From Halomonas zincidurans B6 (GTDB lineage Bacteria > Pseudomonadota > Gammaproteobacteria > Pseudomonadales > Halomonadaceae): a stretch of DNA of 64,000 nucleotides. The notes below the pieces were generated by a model. The model worked only from the letters and a program-made list of their open reading frames with translations, was not told the origin of the DNA and did not search any database. Shown piece after piece: positions 15,740 through 24,809 of this stretch (within the stretch, counting starts at the first letter, position 1; each line of letters starts with the position of its first letter). The translations under genes were made by a program, and so were the position numbers. Location: assembly GCF_000731955.1 (NCBI RefSeq), contig NZ_JNCK01000001.1:2604001-2668000 (forward strand), given 5' to 3'.

Positions 15740-16306
15740 GAGCCGGAACGGGCTGGCTAACGGAACATCCGCTGATCACAATGCAGACAGACGGGATTGC
15801 CAGTCACTCGCTAGCGGAAAACACATGAACAGCCGAACGAGCCTTACTCCCGGCGCGACTCTCTCATGAGCGTTGAAACATCGCCGTCATCACCTGCGCT
15901 TACCTGCTGGCGGCCTTCGTCAAAGGGGCGACCGGGCTGGGGTTCTCGACATCCGCGTTGCCGATCCTGACTCTCGGGCTGGGCCTCAAGTCCGCCATGC
16001 CGCTGGTCATCATCCCCTCGCTGATCAGCAACGCCCTCGTCATGGTTCAGGCCGGGCACTTTCGGGAAACCGCCCGGCGCTTCTGGCCGATGTTCGTCGC
16101 CACCGTCCCCGGCGTACTGCTCGGCCTGGCCGTGCTCGACCTCATCGACAGCCTAGTCGCCGGAGCCATTCTGGGGGTGGTGCTGATCGGCTATGGCACT
16201 TTTACGCTGTTTCGTCCGTCGCGACCCCTGTGTATCAACCTGAATCCATACACCGGCTCAGTGAGTTAAGCTCACTATCAGAGCCCGAGGTTCAGGAGCC
16301 CGTATC

Positions 16307-16690
16307 ATGCCTAAACCGCCAACCGAGCTGCCCGACCATCAGGTCACGCCGAATCCCAAGCTCGAGAAGCGCACACGTCGTCAGTTCTCGACCGAGTACA
16401 AGCTGCGCATCCTGGCGGAAGCCGATGCCTGCCGGCATGGCGAACTCGGCGAGCTGTTGCGCCGCGAAAAGCTGTACAGCAGCCAGCTGACCACCTGGCG
16501 CCAAGAGCTTGCCGAGAACGGCGTGGAGAAGCTCCACAAGACCGCCCCGGGGCCGACCCCGAGCAAGACCCCGGAGCAGAAGCGCATCGAGGCACTGGAG
16601 CGTGAGAACGCCCGTCTTCAGCAGAGGCTCTCGACCGCCGAAGATTGCCTGTCGCTCCAAAAAAAGCGTTATCGATGCTCGATCGCATGA
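16307..16690 (+). CDS. IS3-family transposase OrfA
   Basis: 127 residues, starting MPKPPTELPDHQVTPNPKLE. The helix-turn-helix (RRQFSTEYKLRILAEADACRHGELGELLRREKLYSSQLTTWRQELA) and the leucine-zipper-like ENARLQQRLSTAEDC are typical of IS3 OrfA. The C terminus reads LQKKRYRCSIA after a run of seven A (16659-16665). Moving into the -1 frame there gives KALSMLDRMNTGSEP and a stop that overlaps the orfB ATG as ATGA. So either the run lost one A, or it works as an A-AAA-AAG frameshift signal. It probably binds the IS ends. Confidence 0.82.
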   Translation: MPKPPTELPDHQVTPNPKLEKRTRRQFSTEYKLRILAEADACRHGELGELLRREKLYSSQLTTWRQELAENGVEKLHKTAPGPTPSKTPEQKRIEALERENARLQQRLSTAEDCLSLQKKRYRCSIA

Positions 16691-16706
16691 ACACTGGGAG
16701 CGAACC

Positions 16707-17680
16707 ATGATCACGGTGCTCGACGAGCGCCCGGCGCAGCTCCCGCTGGCCATGGCCTGTCGAGCCTTGGGCATCAACCGCAGCACAGTGTACGCCTGGC
16801 GAAAACGCCGCCATGCGCCGTCTACCGGGGCCTCTACGTCGCGCCGGCACTGTCCGCAACCCAGAGCGCTATCGGCCGAGGAGCGCGCGCAGCTGCTTGA
16901 GATCGCGCACAGCGAGCCCTACCGGGATCAGCCGGTCATGGCCGTCAGGCTGGTGCGCCAGTACCCGGTCGTCATAAAAAGCCAGAACACTATTCCTATC
17001 AGCCACGTTGCCCCCTCGGTCTGCAGCTTGCCGGGTAACTTCGCGTTCCACCGAAGCCACCGTTTGTACGCCTCAGGCGGCACGGCTCACAGTTGCAGTC
17101 ATGATAGCCATTATCCAGCGCCCTTCGACATTTAGCCTGCAGTCGACAAATATCGCCAGCGACTATCCTGAGCAGACTTCCAGGCCGTTCTCGATAAGCG
17201 CAGAATTATTAATTATGGTCAAAGTCATGCCTGGCAACGCGCCGGGTGAGTAATGACAACCCGTTCAGCGAAAGCCAGTTCAAGACCAGCAAGTACCAGC
17301 CCGACTATCCCGGGCGCTTCGAGAGCATCGTCCATGCCCGGCAGTGGTACCGCGCCTATGTCGACTGGTACAACCTGCAGCACCCTCACAGCGGGCGGGC
17401 TGGCTTCACCCCGGAGCAGGTCTTCACCGGCCGATATCGCGAGATTGCGGAGGTCCGTCAGCGAGCGCTCGATGACAGCTTCGAGGCGCACCCCGAGCGA
17501 TTCCTACGCGGACGCCCCAAGGTGGCGATGCCACCGGCCAGTGTCTCGATCAATCCGGTACAGCCCGATGACGACGACCCGGCCCCCTACAGCGTGGTGA
17601 ACTTCCCGACACTGGCGGCGGCAAGCGGCAGCGCGACGAAATCGACACTAATTTTTAACGATCTGTCCGAATCAGGTTGA
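16707..17680 (+). pseudogene. IS3-family transposase OrfB, core replaced
   Basis: The N-terminal part (MITVLDERPAQLPLAMACRALGINRSTVYAWRKRR...AHSEPYRDQP) ends at 16936. The C-terminal part resumes at ~17243 with RVSNDNPFSESQFKTSKYQPDYPGRF, holding the Glu of the DDE triad and HPHSGRAGFTPEQVF. Between them, where ~150 residues of rve integrase core with two Asp should lie, is the 306-bp foreign copy, which also leaves the two ends in different frames. Non-functional. Confidence 0.85.
16937..17242. repeat. 306-bp exact direct repeat, copy 2 (inside IS orfB)
   Basis: Base-for-base copy of 14062-14367, same orientation, 2.9 kb away. It carries the deacetylase-like start codon and SD on the minus strand, giving a chimeric 64-codon minus-strand frame (17060-16869), and the cbpA-side upstream DNA pointing towards the 3' half of the TauE pseudogene. 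No target duplication of its own is seen at the junctions. Confidence 0.93.
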
Positions 17681-18129
17681 CAGGTTCCACGACCGATCCC
17701 GCCCAGCCTCGCTCGCACGCTTGCGCCGCTTGCCGGCTTTGTCACCGGCGTGATCAATGGCATGACCGGCTCGCAGGTGATGCCGGTGCTGCCCTTCTTG
17801 CTCGCGCTGCGACTCGACCCCCGGCGCTTCATCCAGACGATCAACATCTCCTTCAGCCTGTCGAGCATCGTGATGGCGCTGGGCCTGTCGACGCTCGGGC
17901 TGATGACCCTGGAGACGCTCTGGATATCCCTGGCCGGGTTGATACCGGTTTACCTGGGGACCCGGATCGGCGGCTTGGTGCGTCAGCGCATGAACGCGGA
18001 GACCTTTCGCACGGTGATTCTGCTGATGCTGATCGTCTTCGGCGTGGTGCTGGTTGGAAAGTCCACCCTGCTATAGCGCCCATTGCCCGGCAAGAGGCAA
18101 GGGCGACGCGCGGAAATTGCTTACTTCGT

Positions 18130-21100
18130 TTATCTCACCAGATCCATCAGCTTGTCATAGGAATTCACCACATCGTACTTCACTGTCGCCGTGGCAATCG
18201 TGTCGAAGAATTCCGTGGCGCACTTGATCTTGGCCTGCTCGATTTCGCGCAGCTCCAGCGATGACATGCTGCCCTTGGTCTCGGCCACGAAGTAGACATG
18301 CTTGACGTCATTTTCGCTGAAGGCGATGGCCCAGTCAGGGTTGTAGTTGCCCACTGGCGTCGGGATGAAGAAGCTTTTCGGCAGCTTGGCGTAGACCACC
18401 ACCTCCTTGCCAGTGTCGAGCTCTTCGACGAAGTCCCGCTCGATCCTGGAATCGGTCACCACGTAGTCGAAGACGTGGCGGTTGGCCTTGTAGGCTCGAT
18501 CCAGCTGGTTCTCCGACTTCTCGAGAGTGAAGATTTCCCGACTGTGCTGCTCGTTGAGCGGGTCATAGCTGATGTGCTCGACCACCATGCTGGCCTTCTG
18601 CTCGTTGATCAGCCTGGCGGCCTGGGCCATGAAGTCCTCGGGGTTCATCTGGTACTGCTTGAAGGTCTTCGGCTGAACCTTGGAGAGAATCGTCGCCACG
18701 GTGCGCCGCGTCAGCTGCGTGGCCTCGGCCAAGCGGCCGATCAGGTCGTACTGGACTGCCGAATGCAGCGTTCCGTTATACTTGACACGCTCGCTCTCGT
18801 TGACGGTGAAGGCCTGCCCGCTGGTCAGGTCCTGGTAGCTGGCTTCCGCCTTCTGGCTGCCGCGCTCTACATGATACTCCAGACGTTTTACTTTGAGCTT
18901 CAGGTCCAGATAGCCCACGCACTTCTCAATCAGCTCGTCAGAGTCGAAGCTGACGGAGTAGGCCGCCTTGCGGTTGATGCGCTCCCAGAGCTGCTGAAAT
19001 TCTTTCTTGTGGAAGTTGTCATTGAGCGGGTTCAACTTTGCCTTGCGGCCATCCTCGATGTGCGGCAACTGGGCGTTGCTGAAGACGCTGTCGATCAGCT
19101 GGAAGATCTGCTTTGCATGAGGCTGCAGCGGCTCCGGCAGCTCGGCCAAGGTGGCGTTCTCCTTAGCCTGGTGGTAGGCCTCGGTGATGTGGTCTGCGCT
19201 ATCCGTATAGTCGTGCTTGAGTAAGTAACGATAGATCTCCTTGGCCATGGCCGGCGTGACCTCGATCTCGCCGTCATTCGACACGAGCAGCTTGCCGGTA
19301 AAGTAGGCCTCATCGGCGACCCGTGGGCGTTCAGAGAGCTCGTTGCTGATGTCGCGCTGCAAGGCGCTGACGAAGTCCTTGTAGCTCTCGCTGGCGACCA
19401 CCGTCAGCTCATTGATGTCGTGCGCCGTCAGCGGATCGTCCATGCGCTCCCCCAACTGGTTGACCGCCAGACGCAGGCCACGTCCGACCTCCTGACGCCG
19501 GGAGATGGAGTTATCGCTGTGCTTCAGCGTGCAGATGACGAACACGTTGGGATTGTCCCAGCCCTCCCGCAGTGCGGAGTGGGAGAAGATGAAGCGCGTG
19601 GGCTCCTCGAAGGAGAGCAGGCGTTCCTTGTCCTTCAGGATCAAATCGTAGGCATCGACATCGTCCGTCTCGGTGGAACGCGCCTTGGTTCTGGGGTCGA
19701 CGAGGCGCTTGGACTTCTTGTCGATGGAGAAGTAGCCGTTGTGGGTGCTTGATGCGCTGATGCCCTTCAGGTAGCGATTGTACGCGCTATCCTCCAGAGT
19801 CAGCACCTGATTGAGCTGGCGGTTGTACTCCTCCTCGAAGATCCGGGCGTACTCACCCAGCACTTCACCGCCCTCATCGTACTGGCGATACTTGGCCACC
19901 TCATCGATGAAGAACAGCGTGAGCACCTTGACGCCTTGGGAGAACAGCCGTTGCTCCTTCTTGAAGTGCGCCTTGACCGCCTCGCGGATCTGGATCTGGC
20001 GCAGCGCCTTCTCGGTGACGTCGACGGTCACCTCTCCGGCGGTGAGCTCGACGCCGTTGGTGAAGCTGAGCTGGTCTACGCGAGCGTCAATATCCGAGAC
20101 GACGAACCCCTTGTACTGATCCAGCCCACCCGATAGCTCATGTAAGTTGTCGCCCTTGCCCAGCTTGCGGCGTTTGCGCTTCACGCCGCTGGCCGACTTT
20201 TCCTCGTACTCGACCCATGCGACAGGGGGCTTGTTCTTGGCCGTCTCGATGTTCTCCAGATAGAGGTAGGCATCGGTGCCAGTGAGGCCCTTGGTGGTGA
20301 CGCCATGCACCGAGATCTTCTTCACCAGCTTCTGGTTGTAGGCGTCCAGGGCGTCCAGGCGGTGGATCTTGTTGTAGGTCGTTTTATGGGTGGCCGAGTA
20401 GCGCACGATGAACAGGGGGCTGAACTCGCTCAGTGAGCCGAGCGTCTTGCCCCCTTCCATCTTCTGCGGCTCATCGAGGAACAGGATCGGCCGGTTGGCC
20501 TTGATGACATCAATGGGGCGCCGCGACTGAAAATCGTCCAGTTCATCGTAGATGCGGCGGTTATCGGCGCCACGGGAGTTGAAGGCCTGCACGTTGATGA
20601 CCATCACGCTGATGCCGGCATCCGAGGAGAAGCTCTCCAGGTTGTGCAGCTGCTTCGAGTTGTATATGAAGAAGCGCGCCTTCTCCCCGTAGCTTTCCAG
20701 GAAGTGGTCGGCGGTGATCTGCAGCGATTTGTACACCCCCTCGCGAATGGCGATGCTCGGCACCACCACGATGAACTTGCTCCAGCCGTAGCGCTGCTTC
20801 AGCTCGAACATGCTCTTCAGGTAGACGTAGGTCTTGCCGGTGCCGGTCTCCATCTCCACGTCCAGGTTGTAGGGGCAGCCGGTCTTGTCGTCCTTCTTCA
20901 GGCCGTCGGAGAGCGGCAGGTTCTGGCGGCGCTGCACGGTCCGGATGTTGTTCAGCAGCTCAAGCTCCGTCAGCTCCAGCGCGGCGTTCTTGAAACCGGC
21001 ATCGTCGGGGTCTGGCAAGGCGTACATGTCACGCTGCATCGGCTGCGCCAGGGGGGCGGTCTCGCCCGGATCGATGCGATAGTGGATACCGCTGCTGAAG

Positions 21101-21177
21101 GGCTGGCCAGTAAAGCAATCCGCCAGCGCCTCGACGGCCCTTGTCTGGTATTGCTGAGTCTTGAACTTGAGCTTCAT
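18130..21177 (-). CDS. Type III-like restriction endonuclease subunit Res (SF2 helicase + PD-(D/E)XK)
   Basis: 1,015 residues. Walker A METGTGKTYVYLKSMFELKQ at ~110-118. The motif II variant ILFLDEPQKMEGG (DEPQ rather than DEAH, common in type III Res) and FSHSALREGWDNPNVFVICTLKHSDN and RRQEVGRGLRLAVNQ (motifs V/VI) complete the translocase. Near the C terminus, NPDWAIAFSENDVKHVYFVAETKGS fits a PD-(D/E)XK nuclease (PD...ExK). The protein would translocate on and cut DNA lacking Mod methylation. It is the last gene of the five-gene operon; its ATG overlaps the rhuM stop as ATGA. Type III assignment is by similarity of architecture. Confidence 0.88.
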   Translation of the reverse strand: MKLKFKTQQYQTRAVEALADCFTGQPFSSGIHYRIDPGETAPLAQPMQRDMYALPDPDDAGFKNAALELTELELLNNIRTVQRRQNLPLSDGLKKDDKTGCPYNLDVEMETGTGKTYVYLKSMFELKQRYGWSKFIVVVPSIAIREGVYKSLQITADHFLESYGEKARFFIYNSKQLHNLESFSSDAGISVMVINVQAFNSRGADNRRIYDELDDFQSRRPIDVIKANRPILFLDEPQKMEGGKTLGSLSEFSPLFIVRYSATHKTTYNKIHRLDALDAYNQKLVKKISVHGVTTKGLTGTDAYLYLENIETAKNKPPVAWVEYEEKSASGVKRKRRKLGKGDNLHELSGGLDQYKGFVVSDIDARVDQLSFTNGVELTAGEVTVDVTEKALRQIQIREAVKAHFKKEQRLFSQGVKVLTLFFIDEVAKYRQYDEGGEVLGEYARIFEEEYNRQLNQVLTLEDSAYNRYLKGISASSTHNGYFSIDKKSKRLVDPRTKARSTETDDVDAYDLILKDKERLLSFEEPTRFIFSHSALREGWDNPNVFVICTLKHSDNSISRRQEVGRGLRLAVNQLGERMDDPLTAHDINELTVVASESYKDFVSALQRDISNELSERPRVADEAYFTGKLLVSNDGEIEVTPAMAKEIYRYLLKHDYTDSADHITEAYHQAKENATLAELPEPLQPHAKQIFQLIDSVFSNAQLPHIEDGRKAKLNPLNDNFHKKEFQQLWERINRKAAYSVSFDSDELIEKCVGYLDLKLKVKRLEYHVERGSQKAEASYQDLTSGQAFTVNESERVKYNGTLHSAVQYDLIGRLAEATQLTRRTVATILSKVQPKTFKQYQMNPEDFMAQAARLINEQKASMVVEHISYDPLNEQHSREIFTLEKSENQLDRAYKANRHVFDYVVTDSRIERDFVEELDTGKEVVVYAKLPKSFFIPTPVGNYNPDWAIAFSENDVKHVYFVAETKGSMSSLELREIEQAKIKCATEFFDTIATATVKYDVVNSYDKLMDLVR

Positions 21178-22235
21178 GACGTTTCACCCTCCCCGCCTTG
21201 CTCCGTATCACCATCCTTGAGAATGCGGTCAAAATCGCTCTCGAATAGACGATCCTGCAAGATGCGAAACTTTTCGAATTCGCTTTCCGCAAACGCCTTG
21301 GCGAGCTTGGCGGTTACCTTCCCGCTATCCTGCAACACCTCACGATCATCGAATTCCAGGAACATATCCAAACGCTTCGCCCAATCCTCCATCGTCATGG
21401 GGATGTTGCGGCGAGCGCGCTCCTCGGCAAGATCCAGGTAGGCATTGACGATTCGCCCCAGCGACTCCAACTCCTGCTGCGTCAGGTAGTTCTTGGCAAT
21501 CGCCACATCCGTCTTGACCACCTTGCCAGCCGGCGCGTTACCCCATGAGGTAAGGCCCATGTGCGGCTTGTCGCTATCTGCCCTGGCCTGGATTAGCTCG
21601 GCAGCGGTATGGCCGTGGATGGCAAAATGGAGCTTGTTCTGAACCTTGGCAAAAAAGGCCTTGGTCGTAGGCGCTGCGGGGTTGTAATCCACACTGGTGG
21701 TGTAGATATCGGTGATCTTCTGATAAAAGCGCCGTTCACTGAGCCGAATCTCTCGAATCTCGGCCAGCAGATGCTCGAAGTAGTCTTCCCCCAGGAAGCT
21801 GCCGTTTTCCATCCGCTGCTTGTCAATGACATAGCCCCTGACAGCAAACTGCTTGAGCACCTGGGTTGCCCACTGCCGGAACTGTGTGGCGCGGATCGAG
21901 TTGACCCGGTAACCGACCGAAATAATGGCATCCAGATTGTAGTGCTCCAGCGTGCGAGTGACCTCACGCGGCCCTTCCTGCTGAACCGTTCGGAATTTCC
22001 TAACGGTTGCCTCCTGGGTGAGCTCCTCCTCACGATAAATATTCTTGAGGTGCTCATTGATCGTCGGCTTGGTGACCCCGAAAAGCTCGGCGATGAGTTT
22101 CTGCGAGAGCCAGATAGTGCCATTCTCGTAGCGGGCCTCTATGCTTTGCTCCCCACTCTGCCCGGTGAAGATGAGGAACTCCGCTGTGCTGTTGCGAATC
22201 AACCGGCCACCTTGTGGATGCTTATCCTGGGTCAT
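21174..22235 (-). CDS. RhuM family protein
   Basis: 353 residues: MTQDKHPQGGRLIRNSTAEF, then ARYENGTIWLSQKLIAELFGVTKPTINEHLKNIYREEEL (helix-turn-helix-like) and YNLDAIISVGYRVNSIRATQFRQWATQVLKQFAVRGYVID, the RhuM core signature, with a C-terminal domain rich in conserved Arg/Lys. RhuM proteins are often embedded in restriction-modification and other defence loci; their activity is not established. The start overlaps the mod stop and the stop overlaps the res start, each by 4 bp, so RhuM must be made with the methylase and nuclease. A regulatory or DNA-sensing role is plausible but inferred. Confidence 0.88.
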   Translation of the reverse strand: MTQDKHPQGGRLIRNSTAEFLIFTGQSGEQSIEARYENGTIWLSQKLIAELFGVTKPTINEHLKNIYREEELTQEATVRKFRTVQQEGPREVTRTLEHYNLDAIISVGYRVNSIRATQFRQWATQVLKQFAVRGYVIDKQRMENGSFLGEDYFEHLLAEIREIRLSERRFYQKITDIYTTSVDYNPAAPTTKAFFAKVQNKLHFAIHGHTAAELIQARADSDKPHMGLTSWGNAPAGKVVKTDVAIAKNYLTQQELESLGRIVNAYLDLAEERARRNIPMTMEDWAKRLDMFLEFDDREVLQDSGKVTAKLAKAFAESEFEKFRILQDRLFESDFDRILKDGDTEQGGEGETS

Positions 22236-24151
22236 AGCACCTTCACCTCAGTATTGGGCGACTTCTGGGCGAAGATCTGCTCGACGTTGATCTTGACGCT
22301 GTCGCTGGTAAAGCCGGCATCGCGGAACACCACGCGCAGCGGCTCGTACTCGGCGAGCTGCTTGACGAATGCCTCGTCGATATCCAGATCGAAGCAGGCG
22401 GCCAGCGCCATATGCTTCTCGGCCCCGTCGACGAAGAAGACAGTTTTTCCGTCAATGTCCTGGCGGGAGATGGGAAGCGACAAGTCTACCCCCCAGTCCA
22501 GCAAGATCTGGAAGAGCAGGTCTTCTGAACTCCGGCCCTCGCGGATATTATCAACATTTTCAGACAACAGGTCTTGAGAGAGCACGTCAGGTCTGTAATA
22601 GACATCTTCAAGATTAGAGCTGTCGACTTTTAATACACGAAAGCCGACATCAAGGGGACTTCCATGCAGACCAGTTTCATTCTGGATTTCATTTCCAGCA
22701 CGGCGGATACGCTCTTTACCAATGTCTGCTATCGTAGCCATTCCTAGATTTTGAGCAGCTTTTCCATGTGGCTTTGTATTATCAATGGGCTCAGGCATTT
22801 GAATCATGATAAATGGACCAGGGCTCATTGAAGCTAGACGAGCGTGCGCTGTTGAGCAAGAGCCAGCGAAAAAATCGAGACATAAGTCGTCAGGTTGCAG
22901 GCCTGCAACCTGAAACATTCTGTCTATTAGCTTCAGTGGCTTTGCTGTGTCAAAGGGAGCGACTCCATTGAACAACCCTTTTAGCTCACTTGCCGCAGAG
23001 CGGGTATTCCCAACATCTTCGCTAAACCAAATTGTCTCTGGTGCTCGGCCAGATTGATCTTCCAAGTAAATCTTTCTAATTATCCGCGACTCATCAGTTG
23101 AGAAAACGATCTCACCATCTTGAATCTTTTTCTTGATTGTTGCTTTTTTCCACCGCCAGCCATTTTCTGGCGGATCTATAGTCTTTTCTGATGGAGTGAC
23201 AATAGGGAAAATTAAGTTTGGTCGATAAAGGGCATTCCTTACATCCCCGGCGCGCCATGGGCCCCTTGGATCGTCATCAGGGTTGGAGTAATTCTTATTA
23301 TCTTTTTCGGTGCGCTCTAAAGGTTGCACAACATACTCATCTGACCTGCTATAACATAAAATATGATTGTGGTGGACTGAGAACAGTTGCGTATATCCTT
23401 TTGGTTGCACGCTATGCTGCCAAACAATGTTTGCTACTAAATTGTTTTCACCAAACACCTCATCGCAAATATGCCGCAAGCTCGACGACTCACAATCATC
23501 GATACTGATAAAAATCACGCCATCTGGTCTAAGGAGGTTTCGAGCCAACCTGATGCGAGAATGCATCATTGTTAGCCAATCAGAATGAAAACGGCCATTG
23601 GTCTCTGTGTTCGCAGTTAACCGGCATCCAAAATCGTCATTCTGACTAGAGCGACTCAAATATTCAGCAGCACCTTCTGAGAAATCATCATCATATATAA
23701 AATCGTTGCCGGTGTTGTATGGAGGATCAATATATATCATCTTGACCTTCCCAAGATAGGTCTCCTGAAGAAGCTTTAGGGCCTCAAGATTATCCCCTTC
23801 GATGAAAAGGTTCTTAGTGGTGTCGAAATCCACACTCTCTTCCCGACTGGGGCGAAGCGTCTTGGCAATCGGCGAATTGGCCGCCAGCAGGGCTTCCCGC
23901 TTGCCGGGCCAGTTGAGGTGATAGCGTTCCTGTGGCCCTTCGACGATATGATCGGAGAGCTCCTGGCGCAGCTGGTCGAAGTCGATGGCTTGCTTCACCC
24001 GCCCCTGCTCATCCCGCGCTTCGGTGACGCAGCTAGGGAACAGCTCGGCCAGCTTGGCGATGTTGGCCTCGGTGAGGTTGGGGGAGTGCATCTTCAGCTT
24101 GTCCATCATGTCGCGTGTCTCCAGACTCCTGCGGTCGTATTCAGATGTCAT
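22232..24151 (-). CDS. Type III-like site-specific DNA (adenine-N6) methyltransferase Mod
   Basis: 639 residues from ATG 24151 (MTSEYDRRSL), whose codon overlaps the preceding gene by 11 bp. The catalytic motif IV is DPPY in MIYIDPPYNTGNDFIYDDDF (~142). Motif I comes later (LDFFAGSCSTAHARL, with Cys in place of the second Gly of FxGxG), so this is a beta-class adenine MTase with the type III order. Between them lies the target-recognition region (~residues 250-500), which is clearly lower in GC (22.5-23.9 kb) than the rest, suggesting a swapped specificity domain. It methylates one strand of an asymmetric site and supplies the specificity for Res. Confidence 0.9.
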   Translation of the reverse strand: MTSEYDRRSLETRDMMDKLKMHSPNLTEANIAKLAELFPSCVTEARDEQGRVKQAIDFDQLRQELSDHIVEGPQERYHLNWPGKREALLAANSPIAKTLRPSREESVDFDTTKNLFIEGDNLEALKLLQETYLGKVKMIYIDPPYNTGNDFIYDDDFSEGAAEYLSRSSQNDDFGCRLTANTETNGRFHSDWLTMMHSRIRLARNLLRPDGVIFISIDDCESSSLRHICDEVFGENNLVANIVWQHSVQPKGYTQLFSVHHNHILCYSRSDEYVVQPLERTEKDNKNYSNPDDDPRGPWRAGDVRNALYRPNLIFPIVTPSEKTIDPPENGWRWKKATIKKKIQDGEIVFSTDESRIIRKIYLEDQSGRAPETIWFSEDVGNTRSAASELKGLFNGVAPFDTAKPLKLIDRMFQVAGLQPDDLCLDFFAGSCSTAHARLASMSPGPFIMIQMPEPIDNTKPHGKAAQNLGMATIADIGKERIRRAGNEIQNETGLHGSPLDVGFRVLKVDSSNLEDVYYRPDVLSQDLLSENVDNIREGRSSEDLLFQILLDWGVDLSLPISRQDIDGKTVFFVDGAEKHMALAACFDLDIDEAFVKQLAEYEPLRVVFRDAGFTSDSVKINVEQIFAQKSPNTEVKVL

Positions 24152-24809
24152 AGGCAGCAATTTTCTCGCGTATCGAGCGCAGTTCGGCGTTGATCTCGAC
24201 CTTACGGTTGAACTGTTTCTCGCGGTACAGGCGCTTCTCAAGGGTGGCGGCATCCTTCTTGAGGGCTTCCAGGGCCCTCAGGCGTTCCAGCTGATCCGGC
24301 AAGGCTTCGCCTTGACGTGCCGGTTCAGGAAGCAGGCTGCGCAGCAGCTGCTGGTAGAGCTGCTTCAGGTCGATGGCCGTGGGCAGCGGCTGCCGGGGCG
24401 TCTCGACTGGCAGCCAGTCGCTGCTGGCGTAGTGGTCATCATGCACCCATTTGCTGGGGTCGGCCTGGCTGGGCCGCTTGTAGGCGGCGGTGACACGGAT
24501 GCCGTGGGTGCCGTATAGCTCGAACAGGATCGGAAAGGGAATGGCGCGGTCGATGGCCCGCAGCACGTCTCGGTGCAGGTCATCGCCCTTGAGGGTGATC
24601 ACGAAGACCTGCAGTTCCGGCACCTCTTGGGTACCTGGCAGGTTGAGCGTGCTATGAGCCAGCTTGGCATGCCAGGTGATCTGGGCGACGTCGTCCCGCA
24701 GGTGCTCCCTGAGCTTGGCGGTGGCTCGCACATGCGCCAGGATGCGCTGCTTGGCGACCACACGGCCGAGCAACGTCTTGGCAGGGTACTGGTAGAGCGG
24801 TGCCGTCAT
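24141..24809 (-). CDS. DUF4391 domain-containing protein
   Basis: 222 residues: MTAPLYQYPAKTLLGRVVAKQRIL... with DVAQITWHAKLAHSTLNLPGTQEVPELQVFVITLKG, FELYGTHGIRVTAAYKR and a C-terminal coiled coil (DQLERLRALEALKKDAATLEKRLYREKQFNRKVEINAELRSIREKI). This matches DUF4391 proteins that sit next to SNF2-type helicases and type III-like methylases. The GTHGIRV and coiled-coil parts suggest an adaptor for the helicase or Mod, which is inference. ATG overlaps the helicase stop as ATGA and the end overlaps mod by 11 bp. Confidence 0.8.
   Translation of the reverse strand: MTAPLYQYPAKTLLGRVVAKQRILAHVRATAKLREHLRDDVAQITWHAKLAHSTLNLPGTQEVPELQVFVITLKGDDLHRDVLRAIDRAIPFPILFELYGTHGIRVTAAYKRPSQADPSKWVHDDHYASSDWLPVETPRQPLPTAIDLKQLYQQLLRSLLPEPARQGEALPDQLERLRALEALKKDAATLEKRLYREKQFNRKVEINAELRSIREKIAAYDI

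Larger units (their letters stand above)
16227..17689 (+). mobile_element. IS3-family insertion sequence with replaced core, inserted in the TauE gene
   Basis: Flanked by the 5-bp target duplication CGACC (16222-16226 and 17690-17694). The ends carry an imperfect inverted repeat: left CCTGTGTATCAACCTGAATC; right, read inwards, AACCTGTCAACCTGATTC. It encodes an orfA with a helix-turn-helix and a broken orfB. The orfB middle, which should carry the first two Asp of the DDE triad, has been replaced by a 306-bp copy of the deacetylase/cbpA region. The element cannot make a working transposase by itself. Confidence 0.85.
15866..18076 (+). pseudogene. TauE/SafE-family permease gene, frameshifted and split by an IS element
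   Basis: Two pieces of one sulfite/anion-exporter-like permease. The first (to 16226) reads ITCAYLLAAFVKGATGLGFSTSALPILTLGLGLKSAMPLVIIPSLISNALVM; the second (from 17690) reads RTLAPLAGFVTGVINGMTGSQVMPVLPFLL to the stop at 18076. Joining the pieces across one copy of CGACC restores the frame at ...FRPSRPIPPSLART. A further fault sits at the 5' end: ATG at 15866 (MSVE) is joined to the permease frame only if one A is added to the AAA at 15876-15878. The gene therefore carries two independent lesions. TauE/SafE proteins export sulfite or sulfonate-derived anions; the substrate is unknown here. Confidence 0.85.
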
